Of a DNA stretch of 29,583 nucleotides, positions 23,457-29,583 are shown piece by piece (position 1 is the first letter of the stretch; every line of letters begins with the position of its first letter). Both the position numbers and the translations under genes were made by a program. The notes below the pieces were generated by a model. The model was not told where the DNA came from. It did not search any database and was given only the letters and a program-made list of their open reading frames with translations. This DNA comes from Candidatus Villigracilis proximus. GTDB taxonomy: Bacteria; Chloroflexota; Anaerolineae; Anaerolineales; Villigracilaceae. The DNA lies in the NCBI GenBank assembly GCA_016715195.1, contig JADKBB010000030.1:1-29583 (forward strand). Direction: 5' to 3'.

Positions 23457-24596
23457 ATGAATTGGCTGACTGGCAGTCCACAAGGCGAAGCAAAAAAACT
23501 TGTATCTCAACTTGCCGATTTGACCAGGCGGGACGTCGCCGCCAGAGAGTTGATCAAACTGGGCGCAGATGCCGTGCCAACATTGATCGATGCGCTTCAG
23601 ACTCAAGACTTGAGCCTGATTCTGCTCTATCAGCAGATTCTCGCCCGAATATCCTCTGCCACCCCCTTCCTGGCAAAATCTCTTGCAACCGCACATCCCA
23701 TCACCCGTGGACGTGTGGTTGAGATTTTTGGGATTAGTAAGGATAAATCTGCCATTCCCGCCTTATTGGATGCGCTGAAGGGTGAGTACTTTACCGTCCG
23801 TTCGCGTGCTGCGTTGGTTTTGGCAAAATTTGAAGACAGACAAGCTATTCCAGCCCTGTTGCCCCTCCTCAAAGACAAAGAAGATGAAGTCCGCAGTGCG
23901 GCTTGTGTTGCAATTGCCAGTTTTCGTGATCCCGCCACTTTTGACGATATTACGAATATTCTATTGGATGATCCGATGATCGAAGTTCGTCAGTCCGCGG
24001 CGCGCGCGTTGGGCGAGACAAAACATCCTGCCGCGATGCCCTTCCTGATGGAAGCCCTGCATGATTCATCCTGGTGGTTTGAACAGGAAGAAGCCGCAGA
24101 GGATTTACTGACCGCCATTGAAAAAATGGGACCTGTTGTCGTAGACCCACTGATCAAGGCACTTGGCGATAAAGAAGGGACAGTCCGCAAGTATGCGGCG
24201 ATCGTGCTCGGCAGGATGGGTGATCCGCGTGCCATCGAAGAACTGGGTATGACACTATATGACTTGCATAACGAAGTGGGCAAAGCTGCCGCAGATGCGC
24301 TTGCCAAATTTGGCGCGCCAACTGTAAATATTTTTATTGAAGCCCTGAGTCACCCTGAAGCAGAGATCCGCGAAAATTCAGTGGCGGCGTTAAGTAAAAT
24401 CCAAGATGCGCGTGTGGTTCCTGTTTTGATCGAGATGCTTCGTGACCCTGCTAGAGAAGTTCAAAAGCAAGCCTTGCAGGCGCTAGGTGGATTACGTGAC
24501 CGCCGTGCAATCCCTGCTATGCAGGAAATCGTTTCCAATCGCGCCGACAGGGAAATGGCTGCATTGGCGAAACAAATTATTGAATCAATGAAGTGA
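23457..24596 (+). CDS. HEAT-repeat (PBS-lyase-type) protein
   Basis: This 379-residue protein is built of about ten HEAT-type repeats of roughly 30 residues. The repeat pattern is visible as AIPALLDALKGEYFTVRSRA, AIPALLPLLKDKEDEVRSAA, AMPFLMEALHDSSWW, VVDPLIKALGDKEGTVRKYA, AIEELGMTLYDLHNEVGKAA and VVPVLIEMLRDPAREVQKQA. There is no signal peptide, membrane segment or catalytic motif. It is presumably a scaffold or a regulator that binds other proteins; some relatives isomerise or attach bilin chromophores, but nothing here points to that. The gene is single, with no ribosome site, and may be leaderless. Confidence 0.88.
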   Translation: MNWLTGSPQGEAKKLVSQLADLTRRDVAARELIKLGADAVPTLIDALQTQDLSLILLYQQILARISSATPFLAKSLATAHPITRGRVVEIFGISKDKSAIPALLDALKGEYFTVRSRAALVLAKFEDRQAIPALLPLLKDKEDEVRSAACVAIASFRDPATFDDITNILLDDPMIEVRQSAARALGETKHPAAMPFLMEALHDSSWWFEQEEAAEDLLTAIEKMGPVVVDPLIKALGDKEGTVRKYAAIVLGRMGDPRAIEELGMTLYDLHNEVGKAAADALAKFGAPTVNIFIEALSHPEAEIRENSVAALSKIQDARVVPVLIEMLRDPAREVQKQALQALGGLRDRRAIPAMQEIVSNRADREMAALAKQIIESMK

Positions 24597-24599
24597 TTT

Positions 24600-25522
24600 T
24601 TACTGATTGATGTTCAAATATGAATTGATTGCAGGCGCGATCCCGGTTAAGTCGCGAATTTCCTTTTGGAATTCGCGGCGTTCGTTTAAATCTCCAAACA
24701 ATAATAACGGCACGTTCGCGGCTGTATGTTTGCGCGTGGATAAATCTTCCATGTTGCCATGATCTGAGGTGAGCAGAATGAGTCCGTCTTTGTTTTGCCA
24801 GATTGCGAGCAGGCCTTTTAGCACATCGTCAAATCTTTCCAGTTGTCTGACTGCTGAATCCATATCCTGCTTGTGACCCGCGTAGTCGCTGGCCCAGTAT
24901 TCAAAGAAAGAAAAGTCGTATTGCAAAGCGAGTTCAGCCAGCTTTTTTCCGGCTGCCTCAGGTTCATGGATTGGCGCATCGGGAAGGTTGAGAAACTCAG
25001 CCCAGCCTTTGCCTGTGAAATCTGCAGAGAGGGCGCTGCCTGCGAAATAATCTTCTTTTGTGAAGAGGGGAATGCCCGCATTGGTCAACGCGAGTGGAAT
25101 GGCAGAATATAGGCGTTTGCCTGAATCGATGCCGTCAAAGTATGGCGGGGGATAGGCGTTTAGCAAGGCTGTTCTTTTGCCTGCATTCACTGTTTTTGCA
25201 AAAATTGTTTTTCCATCAAGATATTGGGCAACTTCGGGGTTTGGTTTTGGTCCGTAGTGGTAGCCAAGTTCGGCGGGGATGTTGATTCCGGTGAGCAAAA
25301 CACCTTGCCCCGTTGCGGATTGCGGCAGGCCTTTATGCCGAGGTTGGGATCAACAGCGAGCAAAGTGGCGTGTTCGCCTTCATAGGGTGCTGATGTGCGG
25401 ATAAGAGTCTGCCCGCCGAGCAGGGATTGCAGATACGGCATGTTTGCGCGTGCGAAGGGATTTTTTTCCGGGTCGTCGTCGCCAAGCCCGATGCCATCGA
25501 GGAAGAGGAAGAGGATTTTCAT
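24600..25522 (-). CDS. Alkaline-phosphatase-superfamily metalloenzyme (phosphoglycerate-mutase-like), one frameshift
   Basis: About 307 residues when restored. FLFLDGIGLGDDDPEKNPFA gives the N-terminal metal-binding Asp, and the C-terminal LLTSDHGNMEDLSTRKH gives the Asp-His and second His cluster of the superfamily. FFEYWASDYAGHKQDM supplies further ligands. One base is missing near 25329 (probably GGG read as GG). Before it the frame runs to DPNLGIK; after it GLPQSATGQGVLLTGINIPA is restored. A Ser or Thr near the GLPQSATGQG turn would be the nucleophile. It could be a cofactor-independent phosphoglycerate mutase relative, a phosphopentomutase or a phosphatase; it is shorter than iPGM (about 510). 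It is third in a minus-strand run after the thioredoxin and methyltransferase genes. Confidence 0.82.
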
Positions 25523-25583
25523 AAGGGAAAGTATGAATGATGAATAACCTTATACCTGTTTCCCAGTCTACTTGTTTTCATGT

Positions 25584-26150
25584 TTACTTACTCTTTTGAT
25601 ACAAAAACCATGCCGAGGGACGTCCGCGTTTATCTGGGCTGTCGCGGCGCGAGAGTTGGGTTAAGGCTTGGGCTGAGATCATGTTCAGTTCGGCGTCTGC
25701 AAGCCCGGGCGCGGAATGATCCGAATCTGTTTTGAAGAATCCGTACATTAACCAGAATCCATTGGGGGCGAGGATTTTATCCAGTTGAGTCAGATAATCC
25801 GCTTTGTTTTCGATGCCGTGAAAACAGCCAATATCAAGTACAAGGTCAAATTGTGAATTGACTTTGAAATTGGTCACATCGCCGACCAGCAGTTGGGCTT
25901 GAAGATTTTGCTGTTTAAATTTGCGTTTGGCGATTTGAATGGCGCGTGCGGCAAAATCAATGCCTGTGACCTGCCAGCCTGTTTTTGCAAGTGTAATAAT
26001 GTTGGTGCCTGTACCGCAGCCAAGGTCAATGGCGCGGCCGGCGGGATGCGATTGGATGAATTCAAAAAGCTCGGGCGGGGTGATGCCGCTATCCCAGGGC
26101 GGGTTTTGGAAATACCAAAAATTAAAAGAGATGCGGCGAAGGAAATTCAT
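25584..26150 (-). CDS. Class I SAM-dependent methyltransferase
   Basis: The protein has 188 residues. The SAM-binding motif I is RAIDLGCGTGTNIITLAKTG, followed by the acidic ribose-binding VTGIDFAARAI, motif II GDVTNF and the motif after it, FDLVLDIGCFHGI. The N-terminus FNFWYFQNPPWDSGITPPEL resembles tellurite-resistance/thiopurine-type (TehB/UbiE-like) methyltransferases. The substrate is unknown. Its ATG overlaps the TGA of the thioredoxin-like gene (ATGA), so the two are translationally coupled and may act together. Confidence 0.9.
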   Translation of the reverse strand: MNFLRRISFNFWYFQNPPWDSGITPPELFEFIQSHPAGRAIDLGCGTGTNIITLAKTGWQVTGIDFAARAIQIAKRKFKQQNLQAQLLVGDVTNFKVNSQFDLVLDIGCFHGIENKADYLTQLDKILAPNGFWLMYGFFKTDSDHSAPGLADAELNMISAQALTQLSRRDSPDKRGRPSAWFLYQKSK

Positions 26151-26647
26151 TTGAGAGAGTCCCGTACTTTTTGAGGATCGAATTCTCCGACCTGACGCCA
26201 GACTTCATTGCCTTGCGCATCGAAAAAAATAAAAGTGGGTGTGAACTCAAAATTATAAAAAGGGGCGAGTTCCATGCCGACAGTTTCCTGAATGTTGATG
26301 CGGATAATATGAATTGGAACGCCAATACTTACCTGATTGCTGAGTTCTTTTTCGAGCTCGTCAACGACGGGCTTAATTTGGGTGCAGGTAATTCAGAAAG
26401 GGGATTGGAATTCGAGCAGGACGGGCGTGCCCGCGCCGATCATGGCCTGCACGCTTTTGGCGTCGTCCATCAACGGGGTTTGGCGTGGATGCAGGATGAC
26501 CCAGGCGGTGATCAGGGCAGTGAGGATGACACCAAAGGCAAGGTAGTCGTTCCATTTTGGTTTATTTGCAAGCAGGATGATGCCCGCAACGAAGGCCAGC
26601 CCAAGGGCGATGGCAACAAAGGAGTATTCTCGAAATAACAGGATCAC
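26147..26647 (-). CDS. Thioredoxin-fold membrane protein with in-frame TGA at the first redox position (candidate selenoprotein, UxxC)
   Basis: The frame from GTG 26647 (AGAGGG ribosome site) to TGA 26147 is exactly 167 codons and has one internal TGA at codon 85 (26395-26393). Two hydrophobic helices (residues 8-27, 35-52) anchor a thioredoxin domain. It reads VLLEFQSPF-[TGA]-ITCTQIKPVVDELEKEL, later FYNFEFTPTFIFFDAQGNEV. TPT is the cis-proline loop, and the internal TGA is exactly where the first Cys of CxxC belongs (Cys88 is the second). Reading TGA as selenocysteine gives UITC in a 166-residue protein. The stop overlaps the ATG of the methyltransferase gene, which supports translation to the end. 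Otherwise it could be a nonsense change or base error (TGC/TGT to TGA). No selA, selB, selC or selD is in the window. Confidence 0.75.
26355..26373 (-). promoter_or_regulatory. Candidate bacterial SECIS element after the in-frame TGA
   Basis: In the mRNA, AGCCCGUC and GACGAGCU flank the loop GUU. They form 3 bp, a C-A mismatch and 4 bp. The loop starts with G and begins 27 nt after the UGA. Bacterial SECIS hairpins, as I recall the published consensus, have a G among the first two loop bases and an apical loop 16-37 nt from the UGA. The short loop and the mismatch are weaknesses. Confidence 0.45.
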
Positions 26648-26741
26648 AAAACCCTCTTGTGTTTTAAATTTTGGACATGTGAGATTCGGGGATTTTTATA
26701 AAAAGCGGTAAATGTCATGTTTTGTATATGACGTTCTTACT

Positions 26742-26770
26742 TTGACAATTCATTTGAGTTCTTTTACAAT
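26742..26770 (+). promoter_or_regulatory. Promoter of the EF-G-like gene
   Basis: A perfect TTGACA (26742-26747) and TACAAT (26765-26770) are 17 bp apart. Transcription should start near 26777, leaving a leader of about 35 nt with a GGAAGG ribosome site before the ATG at 26814. Confidence 0.75.
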
Positions 26771-26813
26771 CATGCGACTTGCTTTATATCCTACATTATA
26801 GGAAGGTATTTCC

Positions 26814-28910
26814 ATGAAAGAGTATACCACCGAGTTTCTTCGCAACGTCGCGCTGGTTTCACATGGAGGCGCAGGGAAGACGATGTTGGCGGAGGCATTT
26901 CTACATGCAACGAAGGCGACCACACGTCTGGGAAAGGTCGAAGACGGGACCACGGTTTCGGATTATGATGACGAGGAACACCGCCGCAAAATCTCCATTT
27001 ATTCAAGCGTAATCCCAATCGAGCACCGCGATCATAAAATAAATATTATAGACGCGCCAGGCTACACTGATTTTGTGGGTGAGATTGTCTCTGCCCTGAG
27101 TGTCGCTGATGGCGCGATTATTTTAGTGGATGCCGTTTCAGGCATCGAAGTTGGCACGGAACTTGCATGGCGCTATGCAGATGAATTCAATCTGCCGCGC
27201 TTTTTTGTTATTAATAAAATGGATCGCGACAACGCGAACTTTGAAGAAACGTACGAGGCAATCGAAGCCTTTGTGAGAGCGCATGGCAAGCGCGCCATTA
27301 AAGTCCATTTGCCGATCGGCGAAAAAGCAGGCTTCAAAGGCGTGGTCGATATCATCGGTATGAAATCCTATATGGGCGATGGAAACAACCACCGCCGAGA
27401 TCCCAGCGGAATTAAAAGAAGCGGCGGAAAAGGCCCATTTTGCGATGGTGGAAGCCGCCGCTGAAGGCGAAGATGAACTGATGGAGAAATATTTGGAGAA
27501 CGGTTCACTGACCGACGCAGAAATGGTACGCGGACTGGAAGATGTAGTCTACGCTGGACAATTTGTCCCTGTGTTCTGCGCTGCAGGCGCACACGAAGTG
27601 GGCGCGATCGCACTGCTCAATGACATCATCGATTTGATGCCTTCTCCTTTAAATGCTCCCAAGCGTGTGGCACAAGGCAAGAACGGCGAAGAGAAATTGA
27701 AGCCATCTGATACCGAACCTTTGGCCGCTTATGTCTGGAAAACAACCGCCGACCCGTTCGTCGGCAAGATGACCTACTTCCGCGTCTATTCCGGCTCCTT
27801 CAGGCGGATGGGCATGTTTGGAATCAAAACAAGAGCGCAGATGAACGCGTTTCCGGTTTGCACTTCCAACGCGGCAAGGAAGCGATTGCGGCCAAATTGA
27901 TCCATGCGGGCGACCTTGCCGCTGTTTCCAAATTAACCGCAACCACCACAGGCGATACTTCTGCGAAAAGGGGCATCCGCTCACAATCGGAAAAAGACCG
28001 AAATTCCCCGCCGCCCTGTATCGTGTGGCAATCACCCCGAAGAGCCAGGCCGATGCGGCCAAGATTTCCCCCAACCTTAACCCGTCTGTGCGAAGAAGAT
28101 ATGACCCTGCTCTGGCAAAATGATCCCATTACACACGAAACCGTTTTACAGGGCATGGGCGACCAGCACATTGATGTGGCCTTACATCGCGCGCAAGCCA
28201 AATTCCAGGTGGGACTTGCCACGCACGAACCGCGTGTTCCTTATCGTGAAGGAATCACCCGCAAGGCCAGCGGACAATACCGTCACAAGAAGCAGAGCGG
28301 TGGTTCAGGTCAGTTTGGTGAAGTACATCTTCGCATTGAACCTTTGCCCGGCGCCGACTTTGAATTTGCAGATGAACTGGTCGGTATGAACCTGTCGAAA
28401 TCCTATTTGCCCCCGATCGAAAAAGGCATTAAGGCCACTATGGAACGTGGTGCGTTCGCGGGCTATCCGATGAGCAACGTCAAAGTGATTGTGTATGACG
28501 GCAAGGAACATGAAGTGGATTCCAAACCTGTCGCCTTTGAAATTGCAGGACGTGAAGCCTTCAAACTTGCAGTGCATGAAGCCGGCCCGGTTTTGTTCGA
28601 GCCGATCATGAACGTCCGCGTGACGGTGCCAGATGCGAACATGGGCGATGTGATGAGCGATCTCAACACCCGCCGTGGCCGCGTGCAAGGGACGGATTCG
28701 GAATTCGGCAATACCGTCATTGTGGCGCATGTGCCGTTGGCTGAATTATTACGCTACACTACACAACTCCGCTCCATCACAGGCGGACGCGGATATTTCA
28801 CAATGGAATTGGATCATTACGATACAGTCCCATCTCATATCACTGGCCCGATCATCGAAGCGCATAGAAAAGAAATGGAAGCGAAGAAGGAAGAGCAGGG
28901 CGGAATTTAG
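26814..28910 (+). CDS. Elongation factor G-like translational GTPase (EF-G paralogue), four frameshifts
   Basis: The restored product is 698 residues, the normal EF-G size. G1 is SHGGAGKT, G3 is IIDAPGYTDFVGEI and G4 is INKMDRD. Later parts include GDQHIDVALHRAQAKF, QYRHKKQSGGSGQFGEVHLR (domain IV entry) and the C-terminal FTMELDHYDTVP. The N-terminal wording (GTTVSDYDDEEHRRKIS) and late motifs match the EF-G-like second group, whose translocase role is doubtful, rather than the canonical fusA beside rpsG. The frame changes by one base near 27384 (extra), 27803 (missing), 27958 (missing) and 28078 (extra), and these cancel exactly. Between them the sequence is fully family-like, so sequence error is more likely than decay. 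Confidence 0.88.
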
Positions 28911-28944
28911 GTGTGGTAAGTGAAATGTAATAAGTAATAAAGAG

Positions 28945-28975
28945 AAAGTCCCGAAGAAAAACTTTGGGACTTTTT
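28945..28975 (+). terminator. Intrinsic terminator of the EF-G-like gene
   Basis: AAAGTCCCGA (28945-28954) pairs with TTGGGACTTT (28964-28973), with one G-T pair, and is followed by T. Confidence 0.85.
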
Positions 28976-28994
28976 CATCCTTCATCCTTCATCC
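28974..28994. repeat. Three tandem TTCATCC units
   Basis: TTCATCC occurs three times in a row right after the terminator, and the same unit forms the arms of the palindrome inserted in hemW (14950-15027). It is a dispersed repeat family member. Confidence 0.8.
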
Positions 28995-29016
28995 TTTCCT
29001 CATTTATACTTCCCTT

Positions 29017-29287
29017 ATGCCTATTGTTCGTTTTCCTGCCCTAATGAAATTTTATGTTGATAATCAAAGCGAGTTCCCTGTTGCGGGAGCCACTGTTACA
29101 GAGTTGCTTGATAATATGGTCGCGCGTTATCCTGCCCTTAAGCCTCATTTATTTGAAACCGGCGGAAATTTGCGCCGTCACCAATATTTTTGTAAATGGC
29201 ATTCATCTGCGTGAATTAAATGGCATGGACACGATATTGAATGAGAATGACAAAGTAATCCTCATGGCATCAGCGGCGGGTGGGTAG
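29017..29287 (+). CDS. MoaD/ThiS-type ubiquitin-like sulfur-carrier protein, one frameshift
   Basis: The restored length is about 89-90 residues. VRFPALMKFYVDNQSEFPVA, then TVTELLDNMVARYPALKPHL opens a beta-grasp fold. After an indel near 29168-29174 (one extra or two missing bases) the frame goes on as AVTNIFVNGIHLRELNGMDT, then the C-terminal VILMASAAGG. The terminal Gly-Gly is the site that is adenylated and thiocarboxylated in MoaD, ThiS and CysO-type carriers. Which pathway it serves (molybdopterin, thiamine or cysteine) is not shown. No MoeB/ThiF-like activator is next to it. Confidence 0.82.
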
Positions 29288-29295
29288 TTTTTTCA

Positions 29296-29323
29296 TTGAC
29301 AAATCAGGTAAGATAAGTAAAAT
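29296..29323 (+). promoter_or_regulatory. Promoter candidate in the last intergenic region
   Basis: TTGACA (29296-29301) and TAAAAT (29318-29323) are 16 bp apart. No start codon with a clear ribosome site follows for at least 200 nt, so the transcript would begin with the structured region at 29376-29510. Confidence 0.55.
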
Positions 29324-29375
29324 AACGCGCATCTATCATGAAAATCATGAAATCATTTAACTATTGCTTGTGTAT

Positions 29376-29510
29376 ACGGCGGGGCTCGTAGCCACCGCCT
29401 GAGATAACTCTCTCCGCAGTCAACGGATTCAGGACGGTTGGACGACCCCCGCTTGCAAATTTTGCAACGTGTGGCGCTTGTTCGCCGTCTTTTTGTTTAT
29501 CCGTTGACTG
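29376..29510 (+). ncRNA. Structured non-coding RNA candidate of unknown class
   Basis: Nested pairings stand out. GGCGG-GGCT-CGT-AGCC-A-CCGCC forms a hairpin at 29378-29399. ACGGCG (29376) can pair with CGCCGT (29483-29488), after which a T-run follows. TTGCAAA/TTTGCAA lies near 29453-29467. CAGTCAACGGAT (29417-29428) is the exact reverse complement of ATCCGTTGACTG (29499-29510), also followed by T. A promoter lies upstream. I cannot match it to 6S, tmRNA, SRP or a known riboswitch. It might also be nested dispersed repeats. The rest, to 29583, shows no gene. Confidence 0.4.
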
Positions 29511-29583
29511 TTTTTAATTTAACTCAGGCACATATGACTTTATTGGATATTAGATTAACCAACTCACATACAATTCCTCTGGA

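Noticed and set aside
26393..26395. The internal TGA as another frameshift error
   Set aside because: The frame is the same before and after, and total length is an exact multiple of three, so an indel cannot explain it. A base substitution remains possible and is stated in the finding.
26171..26638. Plus-strand frame of 155 codons across the thioredoxin-like gene
   Set aside because: The minus strand reads as a clear thioredoxin domain with an operon overlap; the plus product has no recognisable motif.
27384..28078. Programmed frameshifting in the EF-G-like gene
   Set aside because: Four separate one-base changes of both signs do not resemble programmed sites, and no slippery sequence with a downstream structure was seen.
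28974..28994. Tandem TTCATCC as a CRISPR-like array
   Set aside because: Units are 7 nt and directly adjacent without spacers.
29376..29510. 6S RNA identification
   Set aside because: A short TGTGGCGCT match to 6S was noticed, but the length and the overall fold (no long stem with a central bubble) do not support the name.

Overview
The window is bacterial chromosome, most likely from an anaerobic or facultative Anaerolineae-type Chloroflexota. This is inferred from gene style only: a long-form pyruvate phosphate dikinase, Lys/Ala-rich tails on several proteins, a Cca with an extra N-terminal segment, and short dispersed palindromic intergenic repeats. No rRNA, tRNA or CRISPR array is visible, and no 16S gene is present to confirm the assignment.

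Layout. 1-3.3 kb (minus): the remains of a REP-associated Y1 transposase, a UvrD-like P-loop ATPase and a dienelactone hydrolase. 3.4-5.4 kb (plus): a small helical protein, then a ribosomal operon rplU-rpmA-L31, in which L31 is fused to a domain resembling the RNA polymerase alpha C-terminal domain. 5.5-9.7 kb (plus): tdk, hpt, cca, a DEDD-type exonuclease and an alpha/beta hydrolase. 9.8-14.5 kb: a lone receiver-domain protein, ppdK with a Lys-rich tail, and a lipoprotein. 14.5-17.3 kb: a broken hemW, then the spermidine genes speH-speE. 17.4-18.8 kb: an HxlR regulator with divergent small stress-type proteins. 18.8-22.9 kb (minus): a 2-oxoacid dehydrogenase operon (E1 alpha, E1 beta, E2) whose 3' end is duplicated around a two-gene nucleotidyltransferase cassette. 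23.2-24.6 kb (plus): a 58-residue membrane protein and a HEAT-repeat protein. 24.6-26.6 kb (minus): a three-gene run of thioredoxin-like membrane protein, methyltransferase and metalloenzyme. 26.8-29.3 kb (plus): an EF-G-like GTPase and a MoaD/ThiS-like protein, followed by a structured non-coding end.

The most interesting signal is at 26147-26647 (minus). A thioredoxin-fold gene carries an in-frame TGA exactly where the first cysteine of the CxxC redox motif should be. The frame stays open for 81 further codons of good thioredoxin sequence and ends in an ATGA overlap with the next gene. A small stem-loop with G as its first loop base lies 27 nt after the TGA, where bacterial SECIS elements sit. 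This is a candidate selenoprotein of UxxC type that ordinary gene calling would cut in two or discard.

About ten single-base indels break six genes (transposase, cca twice, hemW, metalloenzyme, EF-G-like four times, moaD-like). Many sit at short homopolymers, which suggests residual long-read assembly error rather than true pseudogenes. The TGA in the thioredoxin gene is of a different kind, because no frame change is involved. The hemW gene additionally contains a roughly 70 nt palindromic repeat insertion that looks real.
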